From assembly GCA_026874595.1 (NCBI GenBank), contig CM049316.1:36527339-36591338 (forward strand): a DNA stretch of 64,000 nucleotides, given 5' to 3'. The notes under the pieces are model-generated. The model was given only the letters and a program-made list of their open reading frames with translations. It was not told the origin of the DNA and did no database searches. Position numbers and translations under genes: made by a program. The number at the start of each line of letters is the position of its first letter. Position 1 is the first letter of the stretch. Shown here piece after piece: positions 1 through 10,557 of this stretch. Origin of the DNA: Sipunculus nudus (taxonomy: Eukaryota > Annelida > Sipuncula > Golfingiida > Sipunculidae).

Positions 1-180
1 AAGATAAACGGAATTATCAACCTTTTTCATACAAGTGATACCATATATTATCAGATTTTATTTTCAGACCTATTTTAAGATTTTTTAAGAAATTAATTTG
101 TTCGGCCTCATTTATCATCCCTTAGACTTCCTTTCATCAGAAAAGGGCTAGTCTAGTTTACCAAAATAAAGAACTCTCTG
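1..180. other. AT-rich sequence, nothing recognised
   Basis: No coding signal, repeat or RNA gene could be seen here. It is the left flank of the first GAGTCC-rich element. Confidence 0.6.
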
Positions 181-715
181 CAGTGATTCAGTCGAGTCCA
201 CACCATCTGAATCCGAGTGCAATTGTTGGTCACTCGAGTAAAAGTCCAAGTCCGAGTCCTTATATATTCAAGTCCAAGTCCATCTTCTTCGAGTCCAAGT
301 CTTTTGGTTCCCGAGTTTAAGTCTGAGTCCAGGTCAAATACAAATATCCTTACAAAGTGTTTTATATTGAAGTTTCATACTCTTAATATTTTTAAGATGG
401 TTCAAACGAGGTTTTACTGTAATGGTTAATTACATTAATTTTATAGCTCCCGAAGCTGAGCAAAGCATGGTATATATATATATAATGTTATTATTTTGTA
501 ATATTCGATTAGTAGTACGCCCATGTACATACGTCTCTATAATATGTGGCGGAGTTGTTCTTTTAATTCGGACTCGAGATTCAGACTAATATCTCGAGTT
601 CTTAGCTCCCAGTCCGAGTTTAAGTCCGAGTCCAGGATCCTCGAGTCCAAGTCCTTAAAAAAGTGCCTCGAGTCCAGACTCGAATTCAAGTAAGGACTCG
701 AGTCCGCCATCACTG
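181..715 (+). mobile_element. GAGTCC-repeat element, copy 1 (hAT-like ends)
   Basis: Two clusters of degenerate GAGTCC/AAGTCC hexamers (about 190-330 and 560-710) enclose a non-repetitive centre. The left edge reads CAGTGATTCAGTCGAGTCC and the right edge, read on the minus strand, CAGTGATGGCGGACTCGAG, so the ends are inverted and start CAGTGAT. Known hAT elements commonly begin CAG(T/G)G. The flanking 8 bp (actctctg and agcaggtg) do not match, so no target duplication supports the boundaries. Short ORFs across the hexamers are by-products of the repeat. A homologous copy lies at 5185-6056. Confidence 0.55.
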
Positions 716-1289
716 AGCAGGTGGAAACTTATCTCGTTCCTATTTATTTGTGTGGCCTAACACATTTCGATCAGCCGTTTCCACCAGCAAATATTTTAGG
801 ACAGAAATTCACCTGTTGGAAATCTGGTTGGTTTGGAGACATTTCGGAGGAATATGCGAATTAAGAGTAATATTGACATAGGTGTTAATAAATCAGTGTA
901 CATCATAACTATATTGTCATTATCTGTCAACTACATTTTGAGTTTAAAGCTCCCTGTACCGATGTAAACCCGATGCAAACCAGAAGTCTTTTACGACGAA
1001 ACTCACGGGCTCTGTGGGAAAACGTGACAGCCTAATCGTAGGCCACAACTGAAATGTAAATAAAATTTGTTCAACGGACAAAACTGTTTTATTTTATATG
1101 CCAGCTGTGACAAAATATATATAACTTTTAGGAAGGGGTCAATAATGTGCGACAATTTCGAAATTGTAAAAAAATGTATATTTAGTTTCAAATTATACCA
1201 TTATTTACCAGAAATCTACATGGTTGTGGGATATACTCAAAAACATGTGAGCATTCACCTATTCAGTTCACATTCCCAGGTTTATTCCT
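716..1289. other. Intergenic, nothing recognised
   Basis: AT-rich sequence with only short chance ORFs. No conserved domain or repeat was recognised. Confidence 0.5.
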
Positions 1290-1462
1290 GCTAAGGTAAC
1301 CAAACATAGGTGAATATTACTTGATGACGAGAAGGCCTGAAGTTTCATGAGATTCCGTTCATGTTTGTGAATGTGAGTTATGTTGTGAACAAACCCGCAC
1401 ACACACACAAACAAATGAACGAACTGGGATGAACGCATACCCTCCTTTATGAGACAATGAAA
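1290..1462 (+). repeat. Dispersed repeat family F, copy 1
   Basis: A block with GATTCCGTTCATGTTTGTGA, an (AC)n/(CAAA)n stretch and GGGATGAACGCATACCCTCC. The same order recurs, diverged, near 39.56-39.89 kb and 48.47-48.80 kb, which shows it is a dispersed repeat. Class unknown. Confidence 0.55.
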
Positions 1463-2840
1463 AGCATTTAACAAAATTAATTTCGAGGATTTTGGACTAT
1501 TCTACACCAAGAAAAAAGAATCTATAAAACAATTATTTGTTTTTATTTCTGTGGCCTAATGGTTTTATGTACCCCTTTCCCCCATCAGATGTTTTCAAGG
1601 GTAATCGAAGACAAGTTGCTACTTTGGTTTATTAGATATGTTACAAACACCTCAACACCGCGCACTTTGCGACCATTACCGAATCAATCGATACACACGC
1701 ACACCTGAGTAACCAAATGTAATGTCATATATAATGACTTCATGGAAGCACATTGCGGTGTGCTCAAGATTATGATATCGTTTTCCGCATGGACTGGTTT
1801 CTTGCATAGGACTATAAGTACATCTGCAGGTCTGGTGCTTTTAGGAGACCTGTCAAGTCGCTTGACTAGAGTTCTGTGGATGAAATATGATACAATAAGC
1901 AGAAATAGAGGAAATCAAAAGTGACATTGGGTACAAGGCTAATGGGAATACCGTGTAAGGCGGGGAACCAGTCTATAGCGTCTCCTCTTAAGGACAAAGT
2001 TCATGAATTTACCATTGATATCAAGCATGTCAAGAGTCTCAATGTTATATCAGACTTTATAATAGGGAATATATTTACAATTAATATAGATTAAATATTA
2101 GTTAACACATTTCGTCCAGGATGTACGTCAACCCGAAATATAATATTTTCATTTCAACCACATCCAAATCTGTTAACGATATTTATTCTCCATTCCACCG
2201 GCCCTGTCCACCTGATGTTTCCTTAATATTTTTTCCTTGATAATTTTTATAAAATACACTAAACCTTACCTTTATTAACCTCAGAGGCAAACTAAACCTT
2301 ACCTTTATTAACCTCAGAGGCAATCAGACAAATGTAACGATTTTCTAATAGCAGTATAGTACCGTGTATGGATTCAATATGATTAATTTAGAAAGAAAAA
2401 TGAATGAACAGATGTACGGTCTTGCGACTTATCACTGACTACCTAAGCTGACGGTCTTAAACCAGATCCATTTGACGATTCATAGAGACGACTTTACAGT
2501 GGTATTTGTACGTCACAGATTTGTCATGTCACACATACATGCCTCCTTCATAACATGATAAAACAGATATGACCACATGAAATGACGCCATCATTTTGCA
2601 TCTCTTTCTAAACAGGCCACAACGATCCGTGCGTCACAAGGTAAATCTGTTTATTTCATACTTAATAAAATATCAAATATTGCCACATTTCCTGTTTTGA
2701 TAAAAGCTTATTTTTAGTGGCAAACAAAATAGATTTGAAAGTAATATCGCGAAATGTAGGTGGACAGGGATGTTGGAACAAAGTCTAGATAACAATTACA
2801 GTTTGCAGCCAGAGTGGGTCCCCTTATTGCTAATATATAT
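1463..2840. other. Intergenic; includes a 33-bp duplication
   Basis: No gene recognised. The one structural feature is a 33-bp unit beginning CTAAACCTTACC that occurs twice in tandem at 2259-2324. Confidence 0.5.
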
Positions 2841-2897
2841 TGACGTAATAGTGGTCACGTGATTCCCTCACTATATCCTTTAGTTGTGATGACGTCA
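2841..2897. promoter_or_regulatory. CRE and E-box cluster, no gene attached
   Basis: TGACGTAA (2841-2848), the E-box CACGTG (2856-2861) and a full palindromic CRE TGACGTCA (2890-2897) lie within 57 bp. CREB/ATF and bHLH factors bind such sites. No start codon or exon could be tied to them, so regulatory function is only possible. Confidence 0.25.
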
Positions 2898-3371
2898 CTA
2901 TGATGGAAAACTCGTGGGTGAAATCCTGTAAACTTGTCTGTGGGCTTGTCCACACAATATTAAAATTAAGGTTTAAACGTCCACAGGTTTAAGTAAGAAG
3001 TAAAAATTGGTGTAATATGGATACAGATGGGTTAATTTCTGGAGGTAATATGTAGAGTAAGTAGAGAGGCAAACCCATGCACCGGCAAACAAACAAACCA
3101 CGCAAATCACATAAAACACAACTCACGGAACCACGTTCGTTGGTGGAGGTAATAACAAGAATGAACCAGCCATGATATAAACAGTTTAATATTCAGCTCA
3201 AATAAATACATTAAGCACACCAATGAGATCACCCCTGCACTTGAAGTATATACCTAGAAGTGTGAGACCAGTCAGAGTAAATCTGTGAGCTTGATAATAA
3301 AATCTGTTCATCAAGTCCCTCTATCGTACAATGTGTACACAATTTAAATTATGCTGAATTACAGGTTTTCC

Positions 3372-3386
3372 TATATATATATATAT

Positions 3387-3421
<35 letters not shown>
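3372..3421. repeat. (TA)n microsatellite
   Basis: Nearly pure TA repeats with one interruption. It is the left half of a TA tract split by the pogo-like insertion at 3422-3597. Confidence 0.9.
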
Positions 3422-3422
<1 letters not shown>

Positions 3423-3597
3423 AGTGGACTTCCATAATTACAACCACCTTAGGGACTGACCAAGGTGGTCGTAATTTCGGGTTGGTCGTTTTTGTGAAAT
3501 TCTAAGTTACCTGGATGATATATTTGAGACCAAGAAAAGTGATCGTAATTGTAGGGATGGTAAAATTGTGGGGTGGTTGCAAGTCGGGGTTCCACTG
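3422..3597. mobile_element. Pogo/Tigger-like MITE inside a (TA)n tract
   Basis: The left end reads CAGTGGACTTCC followed by a match to TTACAACCACC. The right end read inward on the minus strand is CAGTGGAACCCCGACTTGCA followed by ACCACC. That makes inverted ends of about 26 bp on a 176-bp element with no coding capacity. pogo/Tc1-type elements insert at TA, and both flanks here are (TA)n, so the exact duplication cannot be proven. The small ORF across its right end and the microsatellite is spurious. Confidence 0.65.
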
Positions 3598-3654
<57 letters not shown>

Positions 3655-3688
3655 ATAGTGATTTTATATATATATATGTATATAGTGA

Positions 3689-3763
<75 letters not shown>

Positions 3764-3778
3764 TGAGATATATATAGA
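3598..3778. repeat. Compound (TA)n(TG)n(TA)n(GA)n microsatellite
   Basis: Consecutive TA, TG, interrupted TA and GA dinucleotide blocks. Both strands give low-complexity ORFs rich in Tyr-Ile or Ser-Leu that should not be annotated. Confidence 0.95.
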
Positions 3779-4452
3779 TGGTGAAATCTGTGTAATAAGA
3801 CCATCCTCGGGACAGAATTTATTCCAAAAATGTTCTTACCTTTTACGGTCTTATTTGATATATGTATAACCTCAACATTTTTTGTTAGTAAAAGTAATTG
3901 TTTCGTTGTCTTTACCAAAAGGTTACATCATATATATCTTAATTAGCTTTATCTCGATCCTAAGGATAGACAGCTCTTTAGACAATGTTTTATATTCTTC
4001 ATGAGCGTTTCGTTTTGCACTGGTTTGCTGTGTTTGGTCACAAGAGGGCCAGACTACATGTTGGACGATTCATAACACGCTCTGTGACTTGGTGACTGAT
4101 CTGCTGTTCCGGTGCATTGTCCAAGACACTTTTACTTGTCTTTGTAGGCTGGACTTTCCGGAAATTGACAGATTTGTCACAAAGTTACGTGTTGTTTAAA
4201 AGCGCTGTTAAATTCGATTGACTGCTACTTGTGTCAATGCATTTAAAATGTATCAGATATCAAAACCAATCGATAGCTATTTCAAGGAGGACTTAAAACA
4301 GGTTTCATATATTGAAACCTTACTACGTTTCGGTACAAATTGTATGCAACCTGTCTCCTCGTGATATTTTATATATATACTGTATCAAATAATGCCATCT
4401 CAAAACATTTGGCATGGAGACAGCACGTGAGACATAATAATATAATCAATAT
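3779..4452. other. Intergenic, nothing recognised
   Basis: No coding or repeat signature beyond short AT-rich ORFs. Confidence 0.5.
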
Positions 4453-4888
4453 CAGGGGCGGATGCAATGCGGAGGGGGAGGAGGGTTGGGGTGGGGGGTC
4501 GGGGGATAAAGGAAGAAATGCCTTTTATGCAGTCATTTACCCATATTTTAAAGAGAACTTCCTTGAGTTTTGAACCTTATAATAATGTGACAGTGGCAAC
4601 TGACTAAATAAAATTTAACACAAAACTTTAACAGACTTCCCTTTTATCCCATGTGTGCTGTGCCATCACTTGACCAAAAAATAAAAAAAAAACACACAAG
4701 TCTCACCCAGCCAAAGTCACGGTTACCCTGGTTATTGTACCTATGACGTCTTGTCCTTTTTAATGACAATAAATGTTTCCTTTAAATATGACTTTAAATA
4801 TTTACATTATTACAAACCTTTCGTAGGAAAATAGTGACTCTGAGTGATTGAAAATCCCTCCCCTCCCAAAACACTGGATCCGCCCCTG
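4453..4888. mobile_element. hAT-like MITE with CAGGGGCGGAT ends
   Basis: The left end is CAGGGGCGGATGCA. The right end on the minus strand is CAGGGGCGGATCCAGTG, giving an 11-bp perfect inverted end on a 436-bp non-coding element. hAT elements typically carry CAGGGG-type ends and 8-bp duplications. The flanks here (atcaatat, aatatatt) do not match, so family assignment rests on the ends alone. Confidence 0.6.
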
Positions 4889-5184
4889 AATATATTACAA
4901 CGATGTATAACAGCCTAATTTCGTTCAGCTGCTGTTTCGATCAGTCGCACAATGCAAACATATGTCATGTGTTTTCACAAAATAAAATATGATGAATGTA
5001 TATTGTATCCAGACTTGGTTCAAAACATTGCCCATTGCAATGCTGAAAGAATAACTTTATACAAATGTAATGCATGTGAAATCTTGACTTCAGCCACGCT
5101 AATTTATGGTCATTTTACATACAAGCATGAACACAGATTATACAAATTTATCTTTTCTCCGATGATATATGCTGCATGGTCAGG
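4889..5184. other. Intergenic, nothing recognised
   Basis: Short spacer between two mobile elements. A 143-codon ORF beginning at 4952 runs out of it into the GAGTCC hexamers and looks artefactual. Confidence 0.45.
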
Positions 5185-5413
5185 AAGTGATGTAGTCGAG
5201 TCCACACCACCCAGGTCCGAGTGCAAGTCGGAGTCAAGGCTACTCAAGTCTGAGTCCGAGTCCGGAGTACTCGAGTCCAAGTCCGAGTCCTTAAGGTTCG
5301 ATTCAATGCAAGTCCACCCTCTTCGAGTCCGAGTCCTCTTGCACCCGAGCACAAGTCTGAGTCCGAGTATATATCTATATTGAAAGAAAATTAAAATCAG
5401 AAATCATGAATTA

Positions 5414-5753
5414 GGCAAAAAAAATAAAAAAAAGGTATGGTTCTCAGGCTTTTTTTTTCAGAAATCAATGCGGGCGGGTGGTTTCTTAATTTTTAATTTT
5501 TGATATGTTTCGATAAAAAATGTCAAATGAAAAGGGAAAAGCATGATAATAACAGGTTTATTTTGCTAAACAAGTAAAAGCACTACATATCAAAGGAAAT
5601 TGTATGATTTTATCTTCTTGAAAGAAATGTCCGAGCGGCTGCAGCTCAAAATTGGTAAGTTTCTATTGAAGATCAAAATAAAAATGTTTGGTGCGGGGGT
5701 TTTAAAATTGATGCGGGCGGTGCCTGAGAACCATACCTTTTATTTTTTTGGCC
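5414..5753 (+). mobile_element. PIF/Harbinger-like MITE, complete copy
   Basis: 340 bp with inverted ends GGC(C)AAAAAAATAAAA followed by AGGTATGGTTCTCAGGC, then an inner inverted GCGGGCGG motif. It is flanked on both sides by TTA (5411-5413 and 5754-5756). Harbinger-type elements characteristically duplicate TWA. No ORF of note. A second copy at 58226-58500 shares the interior, for example GGGAAAAGCATGATAATAAC, which confirms a family. Confidence 0.75.
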
Positions 5754-5855
5754 TTACTTAAAGTATTTTATGAACCCTTACACATGAGTGTTACTTGAGT
5801 GTTTTAAATATTACATTAAGCTCCTGATGCAGAGCTTAAACTTGGTATATACAGT

Positions 5856-5858
<3 letters not shown>

Positions 5859-5901
<43 letters not shown>
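5859..5901. repeat. (TA)n microsatellite
   Basis: Pure TA tract inside GAGTCC element copy 2. Confidence 0.95.
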
Positions 5902-5903
<2 letters not shown>

Positions 5904-6274
5904 TTTTAAATAGTTTGCACATGTATATCATTAATTTATAATATGTGAAAGAACCTTCCTTCTTCTGGACTCAAGATGAACTCGGTCTGAAATCTCGAGT
6001 CCTAACCTCCGTGTCCGAGTACATGTCCAAGTCCTGACACGAGTCCTCCATCATTGTCCAGGGGGAGGTCGAAAAGTTGGAATATAAACAGGAGTTTCAG
6101 TGTTAATCTGAGTACTAACATATATAACCTTCGGCAACTGGTAGGCCAAAAATTATGGCAAGTCTATAGTTTTACTCAAGTTTATCCCATCCCCAATACT
6201 CAATATACCATCAATATAAGAAAAGAACATACACAATATATACATGGGCGCAGCGGCTACATAGTTAAAACAGT

Positions 6275-6660
6275 AATAACAATTGTGTTCATACCATCGA
6301 CCTTAAGATTTTGTTTATACCGTCGGACCAGCGGTCACAAAAGTTTCCTTATTCCATCTGTCCAACGGCTTCATGGGTTTACTTCTACTACCTGCCCGCA
6401 TATCTTGTGATGTTGTTTATACCATCGGCCTAGCGGTATCAATGTTTTGCTTAATTCTTCTGTCCACAAGCCTGGGGATTTTGTTTATACCATTGGCCCA
6501 GTGGTATCTCACTTTTGCTTATTCTTCCTGTTCACCGGTTCAAGATTTTGTTTACACAATCTGGTCACGGGCCTCAAGATTTTGTTGATACTATCGGACC
6601 AACGGTCTCAATATTTTGCTTATACCATCAGTACACGGGTTTCATGCATTTTATACCTCT
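6275..6660 (+). repeat. 34-bp minisatellite, about 11 diverged units
   Basis: Units start with TTTTG(T/C)TTAT and recur at 6309, 6343, 6377, 6411, 6445, 6479, 6513, 6546, 6580, 6614 and 6649, so the phase is almost perfect despite base divergence. Two unit types roughly alternate, one with TTTATACCATCGGCCCAGCG and one with TTATTCTTCTGTCCA, suggesting an older 68-bp higher-order unit. Overlapping ORFs in all three forward frames follow from the repeat and are not considered genes. Confidence 0.85.
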
Positions 6661-7487
6661 AAGTTCCCGCCTGGCAACTTTTCGACCGACCTCCAGACGA
6701 CCCAGTCTGTCCTTAATAAGCAGAAATGTCATTTTTCTTTTTTCTCTGATCAAGTGGGAATATCTTCGATAAATTAGAATACAGATTCAAACGTTGTCAT
6801 GGTAACCAATTAACTGTGATGGCGATTACTTACTTAAACTGGCGCATGGTCTGTATATTATTCATTACTAGTTCAAATCTAGACTTCTGGCGACAGCCAA
6901 TCAGGATATTTTACTAAAGAATACATTCTTGTTGTTTGTACTCCTCACAGTATGATAAGAACCCCAAGGACGCCAGAGTGCCGCAAGAATCCACAATCAA
7001 TAAAAAATTAATATTTCACACACGTACAGTACTAAAATTACAGTAAGCAGCTGTGGTAGTAAAAACAAGTGTATCAGAGACGAAACTCCGAAAGCATATT
7101 TACCGACACCCAGCAAGAGATTAAATATCATCCATCCTAACTGCAAGTGAAGGCATGATGATTTTCCTTCTTCTGAATTTGTTTCCCACGTACTCTGTCA
7201 GACAGGTGTATGAAATGTTAATCGATAACATGCTAATACACTATCCATATACAGCCTTAAGCTGCGTATAAAATAGATCAAATATCTCCGATTGGCATCA
7301 ACAGAACAGAGGATCACTTGTTGATTAAATTCGTATGTTCACAAATAATTTAAATCCATCTGTTCACATCAATGGCGCTTGAAGTCAAATCAAACCTTTT
7401 TTGTTTCCCAAAATTGGTCCTCACTAGCGCCATCTATTAAATATCTTTCAAAGGCGCCATGTTGCCCGTCACGTGATGTCGCTTTGG
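6661..7487. other. 3' flank of the GPCR gene
   Basis: Presumed 3' untranslated and intergenic sequence of the minus-strand GPCR. I saw no AATAAA on the minus strand in the ~700 bp after the stop codon, so the transcript end is undetermined. E-box CACGTG motifs occur near 7471 and 7489, but their position at the 3' end makes a role doubtful. Confidence 0.4.
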
Positions 7488-8633
7488 TCACGTGGTCGTT
7501 TCAGAAAAGGAATAGACAGTCTCTGTGGGCATGGAACTCTTCATGGACAACATGCGCTGTTTCTCAGAAATCACAGACTTGTCCCTACAGCAGGAGGTAA
7601 AAATAGCCGTTATTGTGTGCCGGAAGTGAGCGTTCACACAGCAATAGAGGACAAAGTTAAAAGCAAAATTTGCGGCTTGAAGTAAATTAGTCACGTGCGC
7701 GATAACAAATCCAGCGTCGCCCCACATCTTAAAGGGGTTCACGTACTTGAGAATTTCCGATGGCAACACAAGTAGAAAGTACATAAGTACTATAATAACG
7801 AGGGTCAAGGTGACCTTGTGGTTGGTTTCCTTGACAACCTGACCTTTGCAGCTTGCTTTGCGTACGATGTCTGCTTTTCGCAAAGTTTGAATCAAGCGCG
7901 CGTTACAGAAGAGTAAGAGAAGTAACGGGATGAACGTAGAGAGAACGGGCCACACCCAGCGTCTATAGATGTAAACTCCTTCGCTGTCTTCTCGGTTCCA
8001 TCGGCGCTGTATTTGATACATCGGGGTATCCATCCCCGGCATATAACATGGCGACACCACGTGGGGAAGAAAAGTCGGCACCGTGCTGACGAACGAGACT
8101 ACGAAAACCATAACGATAGTGAAAGTGACGCGGACGGATCCCAAGTAGTCACGTGCGTGAAGCGGAAAAACCACCACGATGTATCGGTTGATCGCCATGA
8201 CGACGATGAGCCACGTGCTCCCCATTAGAAACACGTTGATCAGCGGCACGCCATATACACGGTAATACAACGGGAACACCCCGCTAGGTGGCGCCACTGA
8301 TAATCGGTTTGAAATGAACGAATGCGGTAAAACGATGACACAGAACAACATATCGGATAGCGCTAATGCAACCAGTCCGAAATTGGCCGATTTCTCAAGT
8401 CTGTCAAGCGTAGTGCGCATGCGCTTCCTGGTCAATACCAAGAGATTGAGGATATTCCCAAGAATGCCAAGAAAACATATTATCGGTAAAACGATTTTAA
8501 CCCATGGTGCCGAGTGGTGATCGGAATGACTCACATGGGTCCCATTAAGCGATTCAAGGCTGGCGTTGGTTATCCTCGGGGCGACCACTCGCTGCATACA
8601 CTTCATCAATGTACTCGTCGTATTGTTAGCCAT
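7488..8633 (-). CDS. Class A (rhodopsin-family) peptide GPCR, FMRFamide-receptor-like orphan
   Basis: A 381-residue seven-helix receptor in one uninterrupted exon. Four N-glycosylation sequons (N3, N4, N23, N30) precede TM1 (~46-68, GN at 59-60). TM2 (~83-103) has LALSD with D94. TM3 (~128-152) ends N149-R150-Y151 instead of DRY. TM5 (~227-249) has P236, TM6 (~274-295) P291, and TM7 (~308-333) reads NFVLY at 326-330 in place of NPxxY. C348-C349 could be palmitoylated and the tail is Ser/Thr-rich. The usual TM3 cysteine (3.25) appears replaced by R125, although C196 is present in loop 2; the TM6 toggle tryptophan is V289. The start is favoured by G at -3 and +4 and an in-frame TGA at 8721-8723 with no ATG between. 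GC is higher than in the flanks. Likely a surface neuropeptide receptor coupling to G proteins; the ligand cannot be read from sequence. Confidence 0.93.
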   Translation of the reverse strand: MANNTTSTLMKCMQRVVAPRITNASLESLNGTHVSHSDHHSAPWVKIVLPIICFLGILGNILNLLVLTRKRMRTTLDRLEKSANFGLVALALSDMLFCVIVLPHSFISNRLSVAPPSGVFPLYYRVYGVPLINVFLMGSTWLIVVMAINRYIVVVFPLHARDYLGSVRVTFTIVMVFVVSFVSTVPTFLPHVVSPCYMPGMDTPMYQIQRRWNREDSEGVYIYRRWVWPVLSTFIPLLLLLFCNARLIQTLRKADIVRKASCKGQVVKETNHKVTLTLVIIVLMYFLLVLPSEILKYVNPFKMWGDAGFVIAHVTNLLQAANFAFNFVLYCCVNAHFRHTITAIFTSCCRDKSVISEKQRMLSMKSSMPTETVYSFSETTT

Positions 8634-10537
8634 TTCACGGTTAAATGGTTGCGCTCTCTTGATCGAACAGAAGATTCTCTGCTTACGACCGACGGCCCTC
8701 TTTACAATGGGTGTCTGGAATCAGGTCTTACATAAAGTGCAGGACTGGACATACTTAATCGATATCACAAGCGCTGTCTCTGATTTACCTAAACAGACAC
8801 TTCAAAAGTACCACGTCAGCGTTAAAGTATACAAGTGTCTCCGAACTGAGACAGGATTTGATGATGTGCGTTGTAAACTTGATTCCGGAATGTAAGTCAG
8901 CATAAACCCTGCATCAGAGAGCGTATTTTACTTCTATCGGAGAGAGATACGATCAATCAATCCTCGCAAAGTATGCCACCAAGTTGATGAAAATCACAGA
9001 TATCAAAGCATGCAGGCTGGGCGAGAAAATTCCATAAGGTATCCAGTGCAACATGAAAATAGCGTTTTTTTCGTTTGTGGTACCTGGGCATTAAGTACAC
9101 ACGGTCGGAGTTGACCAGTTTTTTCTAACAATTATCACGCAGATTGTCTTCTGATATTTCTTCTTCAAGCATGAAGTCTCCAGGTACGCCGTACAACGGT
9201 CCTCAAATGACGACTCAATCCGTGTATTTTAAATATCGCAGCGCCAGCAGTGGGCTACCAAGTTGCTCCAACAATGCAAGCACCTGCAAAATCGAAAATA
9301 AGTAATTTAATTAATTTGACATGAATCATGACACATACAGAACACGGCATGCTGGTCTAATCATTCAACTCGTTATAACTCTTACCGCAGAGGTTATTTT
9401 TCGATTTCGATTGTCCAGATTTACATTCTATAACGATTCGGGATCAGAGGTCACAGAGATCACTATGTTTCACAAACAGTCGCGTGTGAACGAGAGGACT
9501 GAAGAATAAGCCTTCTACAACAGCTGTTGGCTGTTAAACATCTATAACAGAACAGATGTGGGAAAATAAACAAATGGCAGATTTGCTGGATCTAACAGAC
9601 CATAAATCCCTTTAATTACCTATAGAAAGATTAGGCATTAATTTACACGTTTGTGAATGCTAATGTAATTTGTTCCAAATGCTCCAAATGCGTGATTATT
9701 CCTGGGTGATTATTTAACTGATTTGCGCACGGTCTTTAGGCATATACACTATACCCGTGATTACAACTCCTGCTGGAAATAGATATAATGTTCACTATTT
9801 CTGGCTATTCAGTGTATGCTTTGTCTGATATACAGTTCAGTAGCTCACGCAGTAACCGTTTTTCGAGGTTAACAGCTGCTTAATGGGATACCATAATTGT
9901 AGGTTACGTGTACACACCGTGGTATCTATAACATTTATAGTTTTTAATTAATAATTGTTTTTTATAACGCTAAGAATATTTTTTTTTTCAATTGTATTTT
10001 TAAATGATATCATTTAACGGTTTGATTTGTATTTCATATTACATTAAATTCAGGCACGAATAATAATATAATATAATCTAATATAATTGGTTTCATATAA
10101 TATAAAATGACATAATATATTTTATAGATATTAAAGAATAATGATTTTGTACTCCGAATTGTCTTTGTTGTATCACGTTTTGTTAGCAAGCTAGAATGCC
10201 AAAGGAATATGCATAATGAGTATTATAAGTTCTCTCCGTCATCCGCGTGACGTTTATCACGTACTTTATATGGGGAGTATCTGTAAACAGGACCTTCTGA
10301 AGAACGCCTTCGGCAAGAAGATACCTTATTTTGAACGGATAAAGCACGACAGGATATAATTTTATACCTAATCATGATAGTCACACCATACAATCTCAAC
10401 TTAATAACGAAATCGGGCAGCCACATTGGAGAATTTCCGGTCAATGTATTCTTGTCAAGAAACTCGGGCCGCCATGTTAGATGAACTGTCACGCAGCCGA
10501 AACGCCTATACTTTTGCAGGTCCTATTTTATTTAAAA
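8634..10537. other. 5' flank of the GPCR gene
   Basis: Upstream region of the minus-strand GPCR. The reading frame stays open for 29 codons above the start until TGA at 8721-8723. A minus-strand TTTTGCAG acceptor-like motif near 9290 could mark a 5'-UTR exon, but no partner donor was identified. Short forward ORFs at 8514-8895 and 9321-9509 show no recognisable domain. Positions 9940-10135 are very AT-rich. Confidence 0.4.
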
Positions 10538-10557
10538 CTCTCTCTCTCTCTCTCTCC
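10538..10557. repeat. (CT)n microsatellite
   Basis: Ten CT dinucleotides. Confidence 0.9.

Larger units (their letters stand above)
5185..6056 (+). mobile_element. GAGTCC-repeat element, copy 2, with nested insertions
   Basis: Same architecture as 181-715: an AGTGATG..GTCGAGTCCAC left end, GAGTCC clusters at about 5195-5370 and 5965-6050, and a right end GAGTCCTCCATCATTG corresponding to GAGTCCGCCATCACTG of copy 1. It is longer because a Harbinger-like MITE (5414-5753) and a (TA)n tract (5859-5901) sit in the middle. No clear target duplication. Confidence 0.55.

Noticed and set aside
3568-3918. ORFs of Tyr-Ile or Ser-Leu repeats on both strands
   Set aside because: They are translations of TA/TG/GA microsatellites. 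The same applies to 18466-18651, 43346-43811 and 53598-53891.
4445-4896. 8-bp target duplication for the hAT-like MITE
   Set aside because: The flanks atcaatat and aatatatt match at only three positions.
4952-5383. 143-codon ORF
   Set aside because: More than a third is translated GAGTCC hexamer array with Ser-Glu repeats, and no domain is present.
6275-6660. Regular ~34-bp repeats suggesting a CRISPR array
   Set aside because: The repeats are contiguous with no spacers, units are diverged, and the setting is eukaryotic. It is a minisatellite.
7379-8895. Forward-strand ORFs overlapping or flanking the GPCR
   Set aside because: They are antisense shadows of the receptor or its flanks, without recognisable domains.
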